Origin: Lachnospiraceae bacterium
GTDB lineage: Bacteria > Bacillota > Clostridia > Lachnospirales > Lachnospiraceae
Direction of reading: 5' to 3'
DNA length: 36,825 bases
NCBI GenBank assembly: GCA_021770755.1
Contig: JAETQI010000044.1
Span: forward strand, 1 to 36,825
Shown here: piece by piece, positions 1 to 8,205 of the stretch
How positions within the stretch are numbered: position 1 is the first letter of the stretch
Layout: each line of letters opens with the position of its first letter
Position numbers and translations under genes: made by a program
The notes under the pieces: generated by a model
Seen by the model: only the letters and a program-made list of their open reading frames with translations
What the model was told of the DNA's origin: nothing
The model's database searches: none

Positions 1-330
1 GAAGCACTTGAAATAGCAGGACTGGAGAAAGATATCATGCGTGTTGAGGACGTTTATGAGGCATATCAAAAAGATTTGTGCAGAAACATATTTGTTGTTA
101 TCGTACAGGGTATGGGACGTATATTGATGGAGGTGATCATATATTTGATTTATAAAAAGATGCTGTATGTGAAAATGAGACACCTCATGATTTCCTGGCT
201 GTTGACAGGAGCAGCAGTGACTGCGGTATACTGGATTTTATCTCTGGCGTTCATAAAAGCTTTTGCAGTATTGCTCATTGCAGAGCTTCTTGTATTATGC
301 AAGCCCTGGAGAACGCTCCCATCAAGATAG
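1..330 (+). CDS. Unrecognised membrane protein, 5' end outside window
   Basis: The reading frame is open from the first base of the window and ends at a TAA-type stop near 330, giving about 109 visible residues. The first internal ATG is at 37 with no convincing ribosome site, so the real start probably lies outside. The visible part has a charged amphipathic stretch (EALEIAGLEKDI) and then two or three hydrophobic helices, ending in a short basic tail. I do not recognise the family. It is followed by other short broken frames and sits beside mobile-element debris, so it may be a truncated product rather than a native C-terminus. Confidence 0.4.
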   Translation, partial: EALEIAGLEKDIMRVEDVYEAYQKDLCRNIFVVIVQGMGRILMEVIIYLIYKKMLYVKMRHLMISWLLTGAAVTAVYWILSLAFIKAFAVLLIAELLVLCKPWRTLPSR

Positions 331-509
331 CAGACATGGGATTTATTTCACTGTCGGATACCCAGAAACCGGTAAACATCTCCGTGCTTTAAACAGTGGA
401 TTAAGTTATTATGAACATTACAGCACTTGCCGCAGGGGACTTGAATAATTTACATAAAATGAACATGACAGAAAATTACAGAAAACATCTCATTTATACA
501 CAGCCTTAG
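297..509 (+). other. Two short leftover reading frames
   Basis: Two short frames follow each other. One runs 297-392 (31 residues, starting MQALENAPIKIADMGF) and one 411-509 (32 residues, starting MNITALAAGDLNNLHK). Their composition reads like natural protein, and neither has a good ribosome site. They may be pieces of one protein broken by frameshifts, or tails of genes left by an element. Family unknown. From 510 to about 550 I see nothing further. Confidence 0.25.
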
Positions 510-561
510 GATGGGATAAGAAATAAAATGAAAAAGATAGCTTTTAGGGAGCACACTTTAG

Positions 562-604
562 GCTGCTTTAGCGGCATATTGAACCTACCAGCTTTAGCCG
601 GTAG
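562..604. repeat. Pair of REP-like hairpins with TTTA loops
   Basis: Two adjacent hairpins share the loop TTTA. The first is GCTGC/GCGGC (562-575, one G-T pair). The second is CTACCAGC/GCCGGTAG (585-604, one mismatch). The segment ATTGAACC before the second stem also precedes a TTTA-loop hairpin at 36706 in the IS200-like element at the other end of the window. Both are probably remnants or relatives of the same REP/IS200 family. Confidence 0.5.
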
Positions 605-662
605 TGGTTGAGCTGACTGTGAATGATAGATGGATGAAGCAAAAAAGACTACTAATAAAGCT

Positions 663-788
663 CTAAATCACTGCTTTTTTCTTCGCCTTGTCTTTTGTTT
701 TTTTCGGCTCGGCTTTCTCTGCTTTCGGCGGCTCGGTTTTTCCTATTGTGTCATGGTATGCGTCAAGGACTTCTTTCTTCCGTTCATT
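663..788 (-). pseudogene. C-terminal fragment of a mobile-element protein
   Basis: On the minus strand a frame opens directly after a stop codon (789-791) and encodes 41 residues. It begins NERKKEVLDAYHDTIGK and continues into a lysine, alanine and proline-rich tail (EPPKAEKAEPKKTKDK) that ends at TAG (663-665). Highly basic Lys/Pro tails of this kind are common at the C-termini of conjugative-element proteins. There is no start codon or ribosome site, so it is a leftover tail. The plus-strand frame over the same bases is phenylalanine-rich nonsense and looks like its shadow. Confidence 0.45.
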
Positions 789-809
789 CTATTCTTCTCA
801 TTATATACC

Positions 810-1409
810 TCATTCCTTGCAATTACGAAAACGCAAAAAGGATAAAATACTAATAGGACAAAAATAAACGCACCAAAACTCTAATACAGCTATACCTATC
901 CATGTCGGACTATCCGTTTTGAACACTCCGAGCATAGGAATAATCAAACAGGAGATAAAAAACACGCCATGTACCATGAGCAGATATTTCAGCCATTTAT
1001 CTGTCTTTCTCTGTGGTTTTATCGTCAATCCGGCAAATAATGTAGCTAATGACATAACCCCGTAACCCAACAAGTCATAGTTAAATAGCAATCCACATTG
1101 CTGAAAATCAAGAAGTGCAACAGCTTGCTGTGTTAAATGATCTAATCGTACAGTTGTTAGCTGAGCAAAATAAACTAACAAAATAATAGCTGCGTATATG
1201 ACGGAAAAGGTTACTGAAACATAACCCGCTAATTTTACTTCCTTTTCAGCAAAGTAGGCATATCCACATACCATAGCTACAAAGCTGAATGCAATGAACA
1301 TAGAGAAAAAGTAGCTGCCATAATCAAAGCCAGATAGCATAGACATAGCAAAACAGATTACCGCAATGAAATTAGCACAAGAGCTATACACGCCTATTTT
1401 CTTATTCAT
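810..1409 (-). CDS. Multi-pass membrane protein, family unknown
   Basis: A 199-residue protein starting at MNKKIGVYSS (ATG 1407-1409). The frame is open for 36 more codons upstream, but those overlap the broken TetR gene read in another frame, and the chosen ATG overlaps the end of that gene as in coupled translation. About six hydrophobic helices span the length (for example FIAVICFAMSMLSGF, FSVIYAAIILLVYFA, LMVHGVFFISCLIIPM), with few charged loops. It is probably co-transcribed with the TetR-type gene before it and under the same operators at 1689-1726. The function is unknown; small membrane proteins paired with TetR genes are often transporters or stress proteins, but no family motif is visible. 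Confidence 0.6.
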   Translation of the reverse strand: MNKKIGVYSSCANFIAVICFAMSMLSGFDYGSYFFSMFIAFSFVAMVCGYAYFAEKEVKLAGYVSVTFSVIYAAIILLVYFAQLTTVRLDHLTQQAVALLDFQQCGLLFNYDLLGYGVMSLATLFAGLTIKPQRKTDKWLKYLLMVHGVFFISCLIIPMLGVFKTDSPTWIGIAVLEFWCVYFCPISILSFLRFRNCKE

Positions 1410-1673
1410 CAATCTGCACCGTTCCTTTATAAAGAATATCAACCAATTTATTGATATATGTTGCCCTATCCTCGGTTTTCGTAAAATCATACCCCAATAA
1501 TTGTTTGATTGTCTCACTTCCTAAAAATGGTGATAGTTGATTAAACCTAATCCAACATCTGCTTTTGTGGCAATCATATGAGCGGTTATGTCCTTAATGT
1601 TGCCGTTATGTTTTTTAATCAATTCCGTTGTAACTTCAATAATGCGATTTTTTACATTGGCATTTTTATCCAT
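1402..1673 (-). pseudogene. TetR-type regulator, frameshifted and truncated
   Basis: Starts at MDKNANVKNR (ATG 1671-1673) behind an excellent GGGAGG ribosome site. The first 50 residues form a TetR-type helix-turn-helix: RIIEVTTELI, then ITAHMIATKADVGLGLINYH, where the family normally continues YHFGSKE. Here the frame hits TAG at 1521-1523 just after NYHHF. The next frame continues GSETIKQLLGYDF to a TAA at 1402-1404. Only about 90 residues are spread over two frames, against roughly 190 for the family, so the ligand-binding domain is missing. The DNA-binding part and its promoter are intact, so a short DNA-binding peptide could still be made. It precedes and overlaps the membrane gene. Confidence 0.7.
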
Positions 1674-1688
1674 AGCAATTTCCCTCCC

Positions 1689-1736
1689 TTGAACAACGTT
1701 CAAATGTATTGTATTGAACATTGTTCTAAAAGTCAA
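1689..1736 (-). promoter_or_regulatory. Sigma-A promoter with twin TetR-type operators
   Basis: On the minus strand TTGACT (1731-1736), a 17-bp spacer and TACAAT (1708-1713) form a near-consensus sigma-A promoter for the TetR remnant and membrane gene. The spacer contains the palindrome GAACATTGTTC (1716-1726). Just past the start region lies TTGAACAACGTTCAA (1689-1703). The two share the GAAC/GTTC half-sites and fit autorepression by the adjacent TetR protein. Confidence 0.75.
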
Positions 1737-1956
1737 TAGATTTTATGAAAGAAAGGCAAGTGGGATTTTGTAGTATAAAACCCTTACCCTGTGGATTTTC
1801 GCGTCTGCAACGCCTTAAAAATCAAGCCTTTCCAAGCCCTATTGCGTAACATTCCGTTCTGCTCTTTGGGAGAGGGGGGGGGCAGAGCCACCGCATAACT
1901 TACCGTCAGCAGCCGCAGTAGTGCAAACGGATAGTCGGAACGGAGTAAAGTGCAGA

Positions 1957-1985
1957 TTGCTTTTCATGATTGGAAGTGGTACAAT
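1957..1985 (+). promoter_or_regulatory. Sigma-A promoter for the CPBP protease gene
   Basis: TTGCTT (1957-1962), 17 bp, TACAAT (1980-1985), about 70 bp before the gene at 2054. The rest of the 1741-2053 stretch holds no gene I can support. It contains a G run at 1871-1880 and AT-rich DNA of mobile-element character. Confidence 0.6.
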
Positions 1986-2053
1986 TTTCTCGATACAGAC
2001 AGACACTTGGGATTTATACACGTTCCTGATACAAATTTTCGGAGGGAATTTTT

Positions 2054-2839
2054 ATGTTTTTTTCAGTAATATTAATCTTGTTGATTGCCATTGTATTCAG
2101 AAAACGGAAAATGGACGAAACAGGACAACAGAAATCTGATGAAATAGAATATTTGTCTAAAAATAAAAAGGAACTCATTTTCGGCTTAGCGTGGTATGTA
2201 TTTTATTTTATGCTGTCTTACATAAGCTGTGCTTTTCAGGTCGATATCATAAATGAATTATCAAACTGGTTGTTTCTGGTTCTCTTTCCCCTCCTGATTA
2301 TCGCTGTTTTCAGAAAAGAGAAAATAATACAAACCCTGAAAGAATCAGGCTTAAGACATTTTGACAGAAAAACCGTATTAAGGATACTATTGATTTGTGC
2401 TGCATACCAAGGTGTTATTATCCTTGTCTTTGGTTTAGGGGGATTTTGTTTTAATATAACGAATATTCTCCACATATTTGTAAAACTTCCAGTATTTTTT
2501 TGCCTGATGATACTTACAGCAGCATTTACGGAAGAATTTTTCTTCAGGGGCATTCTGCAAAGAACTATGATGGATTCACTAAAAAAGCCATATCTGGTCA
2601 TACTGCTTACTGGCATTCTGTTTGGGTTGTACCATTTTCCGTTTGCATATTATCTATGGGGCGATACGGCAGGGAGCATTATGAATTCACTCAAAATGGT
2701 TATGACGGAACATGTTCTTACTGGCTGCGCTTATGGCTTTCTCTACTATAAATCCAATAAAAACCTGTGGAGCAGTATCATTTTGCATGCTTTCTACAAT
2801 GCGGCTATTATGGCTCTCGGCACTGTATTTTCGACATGA
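2054..2839 (+). CDS. CPBP-family intramembrane metalloprotease
   Basis: A 261-residue membrane protein of the CPBP (CAAX protease and bacteriocin-processing, Abi) family, with a GGAGG ribosome site 8 bases before the ATG. The hydrophobic segments cover the whole protein. The three family motifs are present in order in the C-terminal half: EEFFFRG (EExxxR), FGLYHF (FxxxH) and HAFYNA (HxxxN), which supply the catalytic glutamates and the metal-binding histidines. Members act in the membrane as proteases in bacteriocin immunity, peptide maturation or phage defence. No bacteriocin or partner gene is visible here, so the substrate is unknown. It lies alone in mobile-element-like DNA between a TetR remnant and a degenerate stretch, so it was probably carried in as cargo. 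Confidence 0.85.
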   Translation: MFFSVILILLIAIVFRKRKMDETGQQKSDEIEYLSKNKKELIFGLAWYVFYFMLSYISCAFQVDIINELSNWLFLVLFPLLIIAVFRKEKIIQTLKESGLRHFDRKTVLRILLICAAYQGVIILVFGLGGFCFNITNILHIFVKLPVFFCLMILTAAFTEEFFFRGILQRTMMDSLKKPYLVILLTGILFGLYHFPFAYYLWGDTAGSIMNSLKMVMTEHVLTGCAYGFLYYKSNKNLWSSIILHAFYNAAIMALGTVFST

Positions 2840-3163
2840 GGTGACTACTTCCAGTTTATCCCTCTAATAAAAGTCCAAAACAGGGCGGCGGGGTAGGTGT
2901 TGACTATCCCGTCGTCCCGTGTGTTATCGCTCCATATCCTGCTTTCTGTGGGGCTGTTGTTCCCGCTGTTCCTGCCGCAAGATACTGTAAACGCTCTTTC
3001 TGATTATAAAGGGATAAGCGGAAAACCTTGATTTTAAGCCATTTCTGCAAGATGTTATAAACATTTACGGGAGCTTATAAGAAGATTTTCCGCTATAAAA
3101 TCAATAAAAAATAGGTAAATGGGTCAAATTACTCTAAACATTGGTGTTGACAGAAGATTCAAT
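2840..3163. other. Gene-free stretch with a possible relaxase tail
   Basis: There is no intact gene here. On the minus strand a frame ending at TAA (2924-2926) encodes a short charged tail, SVYSILRQEQREQQPHR then KQDMER. It has the look of the C-terminus of a mobilisation protein, but it has no start and no domain. The remainder (about 3010-3160) is AT-rich with no signal I can name. This fits decay of an integrated element. Confidence 0.25.
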
Positions 3164-4324
3164 TTATTTCAATTCCGCCAGCAGATCGTCCAGATAATCC
3201 CAATGGCTATCGCTGGTCAACTGTATGCAGTAGATGCCATTGTTATCCCGCTCCTGGGCAATCCATTCCTGTGATTTGCTGAGCAGAAAAGTGAGGTTGT
3301 CAAAATGGACAAATTCATGAGATTCCTGATCAGTTTTTGCCATATTGATGTTCAATTCTCCGTTTTCACGCAGGATATATTGTACACTGTCATAGGCGGA
3401 ACTGTCAAAAGTCCGGGGAAGGGCGGCGATGGAGTCAACCTCTTCCCTGGTCACTTCACGCGCGGGTATTTCTTTCCATTGTTCATGGTCAAATTCGAAT
3501 GTGTAAGGTTTCCATGTATGTCCAAACCACAGGAATCTGTCCCCGTCCTCTGATTCTGATTGTAAGATGTCAAGCATACCGTCATAACAGTCTTGAGTCA
3601 TAGTGATCTGCCCGTCGTCCCTGATGAACTTGGTTCCCCATGCATAGCTGTGGAGATAAAGATATTCTGTGTCCGTGGGATCGAGAATAACTTTGTCCCC
3701 ATGGCAGGGAAATAATATAAGCTGGTTTTCTTTCACGGTAAGAACTAAGGTACCCCATGATGTGAAGGCCGTCTTATAATCTATAAAGAAATATATTTTG
3801 CCTTCCTGCTTGATATATTGCTGCCAGGACTGAAACGTTGTTGTGGTTACAAAGCGTGTCACAGTGCTGTTGCTGTCAATAAACCAAAGCTCTCCATATA
3901 TCATTTCCAGGGTAGCGTCCCCCCATTCATTGCCCCATTCCCCGGCGATCACAAAGGCTTCTTCTTTTTTGTCGCCGTCAAAATCTGCCGCATAGGTTTG
4001 TGTGACCGGGGGTGTATCCTCATAGCCTGCTTTTGCCAGTACCGCGTCTGTAAAGTGATTGCGTGAAAGAGATGGATTGACGATGCCGTAGTCCATCGCT
4101 GAGGGCTTCTGTGAGAACTGTTGTTCTGACTGCGGTATTTCCTTGGTTTCTGGATCAGTACAGATAAGCGTCCCGTGATCATCTGTCCCGCTGGTAATAT
4201 CGGATGCGGGTACAAAATTTTGGAGATCATGAATCTCTTGGCCGTTTCCACACCCAGACTGCAGATATAGGGCCAATGTGATTGTGAGCAGTACGATTTT
4301 GTGTTTTTGAATGTTTCTTTTCAT
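3164..4324 (-). CDS. Secreted lipoprotein of unknown function
   Basis: A 386-residue lipoprotein. I place the start at MKRNIQKHKI (ATG 4322-4324), which follows AGGAG by 10 bases; the frame extends 12 codons further upstream without a better site. A hydrophobic signal segment leads to the lipobox LQSGC. The mature part has a segment resembling FG-GAP/calcium-type loops (AADFDGDKKEEAFVIAGEWG near residue 110) followed by beta-rich, aromatic sequence, as in extracellular sensor or binding lipoproteins. It is divergent from the response-regulator gene at 4499, with their control regions in the same 174-bp gap. An extended -10 (TGGTATTAT, minus strand, about 4379-4387) may be its promoter. It could be a sensor partner or target of that system; this is inference from position. 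Confidence 0.75.
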   Translation of the reverse strand: MKRNIQKHKIVLLTITLALYLQSGCGNGQEIHDLQNFVPASDITSGTDDHGTLICTDPETKEIPQSEQQFSQKPSAMDYGIVNPSLSRNHFTDAVLAKAGYEDTPPVTQTYAADFDGDKKEEAFVIAGEWGNEWGDATLEMIYGELWFIDSNSTVTRFVTTTTFQSWQQYIKQEGKIYFFIDYKTAFTSWGTLVLTVKENQLILFPCHGDKVILDPTDTEYLYLHSYAWGTKFIRDDGQITMTQDCYDGMLDILQSESEDGDRFLWFGHTWKPYTFEFDHEQWKEIPAREVTREEVDSIAALPRTFDSSAYDSVQYILRENGELNINMAKTDQESHEFVHFDNLTFLLSKSQEWIAQERDNNGIYCIQLTSDSHWDYLDDLLAELK

Positions 4325-4436
4325 TTTTCTCTTTCTCCTCTGACGCTGGATCGGCGTCATTTGTCCATTAGTTATAGTATAATACCAAAAAGCATCAGAT
4401 TTGCATCATGGTTCAGTTGCAAAGATTCGGGATAAT

Positions 4437-4452
4437 TTACAAGTTGGTTACA
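4437..4452 (+). promoter_or_regulatory. Possible response-regulator operator (TTACA repeat)
   Basis: TTACA occurs at 4437-4441 and again at 4448-4452, an 11-bp period typical of OmpR-type regulators that bind direct repeats on one DNA face. The decamer TTACAAGTTG here recurs at 6588-6597 before the downstream lipoprotein gene. Confidence 0.5.
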
Positions 4453-4498
4453 CCAATCTGGTTCTGTTTGTGGCAAAATAAAGACTGGAGGGTGGATC

Positions 4499-5164
4499 AT
4501 GAATACAAAAATTTTAGTGATAGAAGATGAAGAAGCGATCAATGATGTGATCGCAATGAGTTTGCGGGCGACCGGATATGAGGTCGTCTCTTTTCTGGAC
4601 GGTGATGACGCCAGCGCTTCGTTAGAAACAGGACATGATTATGGCTGTGCGGTGGTAGATGTCATGCTGCCGGGGAAGGATGGCTTCGCATTGCTGCCGG
4701 AGCTTCAAAAATATGAGATTCCGGTTATCTTCCTTACAGCCAGGGGAGGATTACAGGATAAAGTAAGAGGGCTTACCAAAGGAGCAGAGGATTACATGGT
4801 AAAGCCCTTTGAAATGCTTGAATTATTGGTACGTATTGATAAGATCCTGAAACGCAGAGGCTCTTTTCAGGAAAAGATCACCATCTATGATGTCGTCATT
4901 GACAGGGAAAAGAGAGTAGTGACCAAAGGCGGGCAGGAGGTTTATTTAAAGCCTATGGAATTTGACTGCCTGATGATGCTGGTGCGCAATAAAAACAGGG
5001 CGTTAACCAGAAGCCAGCTTTTGGGTGCACTTTGGGGAATGGAGTTTGAAGGAGAAACGAGAACGGTAGATGCCCATATCAGCCGTATCCGTAAGAAACT
5101 GGGATTTGAAGATGTGATAAAGACATTACCCAGAATAGGATATCGTTTGGAGGTAGAGGAATGA
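4499..5164 (+). CDS. OmpR/PhoB-family response regulator
   Basis: A 221-residue DNA-binding response regulator behind the ribosome site GGAGG. The receiver domain (residues 1-115) has the acidic pair E9/D10, the phosphoacceptor D54 in VVDVMLPG, T80 and K102 in VKPFE. The C-terminal winged helix (about 125-220) shows the family pattern LKPMEFDCLMML, then TRSQLL and a recognition segment VDAHISRIRKKLG. The kinase gene follows with a 4-bp ATGA overlap, so the two are translationally coupled and form a pair. Likely targets are its own promoter and the lipoprotein gene at 6682, both preceded by TTACAAGTTG. The family relates to VanR/PhoB-type envelope or nutrient signalling; the stimulus cannot be read from sequence. 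Confidence 0.95.
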   Translation: MNTKILVIEDEEAINDVIAMSLRATGYEVVSFLDGDDASASLETGHDYGCAVVDVMLPGKDGFALLPELQKYEIPVIFLTARGGLQDKVRGLTKGAEDYMVKPFEMLELLVRIDKILKRRGSFQEKITIYDVVIDREKRVVTKGGQEVYLKPMEFDCLMMLVRNKNRALTRSQLLGALWGMEFEGETRTVDAHISRIRKKLGFEDVIKTLPRIGYRLEVEE

Positions 5165-6576
5165 AACTGTTTCATAAAATATGTATTTGGGTGTTTAGTG
5201 GAATGATGGGACTGTCATTGGGCATTCTTTTCTTTCTGCTCTCATCTATGCTCCGTCAGGGTGTAGACGATGTGATATGCTATGGGAAAAAGGAGATTGA
5301 CAAAAATGTGTCCGTGATCCGGGAAAAGATACAGAGGGAAAGTATCGGAACAGTGGAAACAGTCGTTAAGGAAATCATGGTCATCAATGAATTCCGGCAG
5401 ATTTTTAAAATGGACAGTATACTGTGGAAAGACGGGGAAGAAGTATGGAACGCATCTCCTTACGAAATTGACAGAAGTGCATTGAGCAAACTGTTCGAAA
5501 GCCAGGATCTGCATAGTGGGGAGATGTATATCAGCAGAAGGCAGAAAGTGGACGGAAAGATCTTGATCGTGTTTTATCAGGAGTATATGAACCTGGGGGA
5601 AAATGGTTACAGTCTTGCAGTATACAGGGATGTGACTGACATTTATTCAAGGGTTTGGAAATTGTTTTTTTCCGGAGTCGGATTTACGATTGTTTTGTTT
5701 TGTACAGTAGGAGCTTTGCTTTATCATGGGATTCGCAGGATCCTGTTTCCGCTTGAGGAATTAAAAGGTGCATCCTTCAGGGTGGCAAATGGTGAATATG
5801 ACAGTTATATTTCGATCACAAATAATGATGAGATCGGGGAAGTGACGGAAAGCTTTAACCAAATGGCAGAAAAAATACGGGAGCATATGGAAATGCTGGA
5901 GAAAACGAATGAAAAGCAGCAGCAGCTTCTCGGAAGTTTATCCCATGAAATGAAAACCCCGATGACAGCAATTATCGGAAATGTAGAAGTGCTGCTCACT
6001 TTACGGCTTACGGAGAGTGAACGTGAGAAAGCACTTTTCTATATTTTAAATGAATCAAAGCGGCTGGCACGTCTGTCGGAAAAAATGATGGAATTTTCAA
6101 GGCTGTGCAATCAGGATGATTCTGTTATTTCTATAAAAAAACAATCCGTGTCAAGAATCCTCGAACAGTTAAACGCATTGATGTCGTTTCGGCTGGAAGA
6201 AAAACAGATAAACCTTAATCGGACCTGCCTGCCGGAAACACTGGAGAAACAGGCAGATGAGGATTTATTGCTTTCGCTTTTATGGAATCTGGTAGACAAT
6301 GCGTATAAAGCGTCTGAAACAGGGAGCAATATAGAGATTGCTGCTGATGAACAGAAGATTTCCGTGCAGGATTTTGGGAAGGGGATACCAGCGGGAGAAA
6401 TAGCCCATGTGACGGAAGCCTTTTATATGGTAGACAAATCCCGCTCAAAAAAAGCAGGGGGAATTGGTCTGGGACTTTCCTTATGCTGTCAGATCGCGGA
6501 AATTCATGGATGGAAAATTCGCATAGAGAGTAAAGAAGGAGAAGGGACAAGGGTGTCTGTTTTATGGCAGTCTTGA
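5161..6576 (+). CDS. Membrane sensor histidine kinase
   Basis: A 471-residue kinase that autophosphorylates and passes phosphate to the regulator encoded just before it. TM1 is at about residues 10-30 (GMMGLSLGILFFLLSSM). An extracytoplasmic sensor follows (about 35-165), then TM2 (about 170-190, GVGFTIVLFCTVGALLY), a HAMP linker (NDEIGEVTESFNQMAEKI), the dimerisation domain with phosphoacceptor H262 in SLSHEMKTPMTA, and the ATPase domain with N box (NLVDNAYKAS), G1 (DFGKGIP) and G2 (GGIGLGLSL). All catalytic boxes are intact. It overlaps the regulator by 4 bp. Architecture matches clostridial OmpR-paired kinases. The sensor domain has no motif I recognise, so the ligand is unknown. Confidence 0.95.
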   Translation: MKLFHKICIWVFSGMMGLSLGILFFLLSSMLRQGVDDVICYGKKEIDKNVSVIREKIQRESIGTVETVVKEIMVINEFRQIFKMDSILWKDGEEVWNASPYEIDRSALSKLFESQDLHSGEMYISRRQKVDGKILIVFYQEYMNLGENGYSLAVYRDVTDIYSRVWKLFFSGVGFTIVLFCTVGALLYHGIRRILFPLEELKGASFRVANGEYDSYISITNNDEIGEVTESFNQMAEKIREHMEMLEKTNEKQQQLLGSLSHEMKTPMTAIIGNVEVLLTLRLTESEREKALFYILNESKRLARLSEKMMEFSRLCNQDDSVISIKKQSVSRILEQLNALMSFRLEEKQINLNRTCLPETLEKQADEDLLLSLLWNLVDNAYKASETGSNIEIAADEQKISVQDFGKGIPAGEIAHVTEAFYMVDKSRSKKAGGIGLGLSLCCQIAEIHGWKIRIESKEGEGTRVSVLWQS

Positions 6577-6587
6577 TCACGAAACGG

Positions 6588-6603
6588 TTACAAGTTGTAC
6601 AAG
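6588..6603 (+). promoter_or_regulatory. Second copy of the TTACAAGTTG operator-like site
   Basis: The decamer TTACAAGTTG (6588-6597) repeats the one upstream of the response regulator. It runs into a second TACAAG (6598-6603), giving TACAAG twice 9 bp apart. It stands 12 bp after the kinase stop and about 90 bp before the lipoprotein start. This suggests the lipoprotein has its own regulator-dependent promoter. Confidence 0.5.
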
Positions 6604-6681
6604 ACTTGGTATATCAATAGATTGTAAAGTATTTTAGGTAAGGATCCTTATTTACACTGCATTATGAAGGAGGAAGAAATG

Positions 6682-8094
6682 ATGAATAAGAAAATGGCTG
6701 TTATAGTGAGTCTGCTCATTAGCACAAATATGTTATCGGGCTGTGCCAAAACGCCGGGGACTCCTGTGGTCAGACCGAAAGGGGAACATGCAATGGAGCA
6801 CTATAAGGAGGCGGAAAATTTGGTTGTACCAGGTGAAAAATCAGAAACCTTGCTCCAGACGAGATTAGGCATTCCTAAGCATTATAAGAATGAGGTTTCA
6901 GATACAACAGGGAAACTGAATGTGTTTACTGATGCGGATCTGATCATTCCGGAAGTGGAAACAGTACCGGCGATCTATGTGAAACGGCATGAATCTGATC
7001 AGGAGGACATAGATGCGATCACGAGGGCATTGTTCGGAACTGCGGACGTGTATGATCTACATGGGAAAATAGAAGAACAAAGGTCTTATGAAACAGTGCC
7101 GGAGAAACGGGAATTGTCAAAGTTGACTGCTCCGTATGTATTTAAAGAGGAACTGATCGATCCGTGGATGCCGGAAACAGGGAGTGTCGGCAAAGTTTAC
7201 AGCGTTGTCAGGGCGGCAGACGGGAACAGTTACCAGTATCATCTGACAAAAGAAAAGAATGGATCGCTTGGCATCTGGGCGAAAAAGATCGACAGTGAAG
7301 GCGGGCTGGCAGAAGGAGCCTCTTATTTATGGTTTGAATACGATTCAATGAAACTGTTATATTCATGGGTTCCTGATGAAAACGCGGTCAATACTGGCAT
7401 TGCAAAAGAGGAAGCACAGAAACTGGCAGATGAAAAGGTGGCGGCTCTCAATTTGCAGGAGATGCAGATCGCTTCTTCGGGAATCGTGCTTGAACTCCGG
7501 CTGGGTTATAGCGGCAGGCCGCAGGAAAAGGATATGACAGATATCGGCTATGTATTTCATTACACGAGACAGCCGGCAGGGATTCCTGTTACGTATACGG
7601 TAATACCCGGCGGAGGGAAGGAAGATGGCATGAACAGTGAAACGGTTCCGTGGGCGTATGAATCACTGGATATTTATGTAACAAGTGATGGAATTGATGA
7701 GATTCGTTTTGCAAACCAATATGACATTGGAGAAAGAAAGGTGGAAAACCTGGAACTTTTACCTTTTTCGGACATAATGGCAATTTATGAAAAAATGATG
7801 CTGATACAGAATGCGGATGTTTTAACGGATAAAAGGGAAGAAGGGAAGGACATAGGGGAACCTTTGCAGGTAAAAAACTTTTATGTAAATAAGATCACAT
7901 TTGGATATACCAGGATCTACGATCCGCAGTCGGATGACAGTACGGGGCTTTTGGTTCCGGTATGGGATTTCTTCGGAACATATGAACTGTCCTATGATGG
8001 GGAAAACATAATTTCGGTCAATGATGTGGATAAAAGTTTTATGACGGTCAACGCAGTGGATGGGACTTTGATAGACCGCTGGCTGGGGTATTAA
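6682..8094 (+). CDS. Lipoprotein of the two-component locus, DUF6034-like
   Basis: About 470 residues. The ribosome site GGAGG (6669-6673) lies inside the longest frame, so translation starts at one of two adjacent ATGs (6679 or 6682); I use MNKKMAVIVS at 6682. The signal peptide ends in the lipobox MLSGC, so the product is anchored outside the membrane. The mature protein begins CAKTPGTPVVRPKG and continues with a segment LNVFTDADLIIPEVETVPAIY. This pattern resembles DUF6034 lipoproteins of Lachnospiraceae, as recalled rather than searched. Repeated beta-rich segments follow, with no catalytic motif. It trails a kinase/regulator pair and has the shared decamer upstream, so it is probably their target or an accessory sensor. 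Confidence 0.75.
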   Translation: MNKKMAVIVSLLISTNMLSGCAKTPGTPVVRPKGEHAMEHYKEAENLVVPGEKSETLLQTRLGIPKHYKNEVSDTTGKLNVFTDADLIIPEVETVPAIYVKRHESDQEDIDAITRALFGTADVYDLHGKIEEQRSYETVPEKRELSKLTAPYVFKEELIDPWMPETGSVGKVYSVVRAADGNSYQYHLTKEKNGSLGIWAKKIDSEGGLAEGASYLWFEYDSMKLLYSWVPDENAVNTGIAKEEAQKLADEKVAALNLQEMQIASSGIVLELRLGYSGRPQEKDMTDIGYVFHYTRQPAGIPVTYTVIPGGGKEDGMNSETVPWAYESLDIYVTSDGIDEIRFANQYDIGERKVENLELLPFSDIMAIYEKMMLIQNADVLTDKREEGKDIGEPLQVKNFYVNKITFGYTRIYDPQSDDSTGLLVPVWDFFGTYELSYDGENIISVNDVDKSFMTVNAVDGTLIDRWLGY

Positions 8095-8116
8095 AATTTT
8101 TACCCGCTTCATAGAC

Positions 8117-8145
8117 TTCCATTACACAGGACCGTGATGTATAAT
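8117..8145 (+). promoter_or_regulatory. Possible promoter of the acetyltransferase gene
   Basis: TATAAT at 8140-8145 is a perfect -10 element. The -35 position (TTCCAT, 8117-8122, 17-bp spacing) is poor. It lies 60 bp upstream of the gene start at 8206. Confidence 0.45.
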
Positions 8146-8205
8146 AGAAAAAAGACTGGCAGGGCACAATGTTTTTAGGAATGAAAAGAAAGGAATGGTA
8201 ACGCC

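Noticed and set aside
630-845. Phenylalanine-rich 71-codon frame on the plus strand
   Set aside because: It is the complement of the basic Lys/Pro tail on the minus strand and has no ribosome site.
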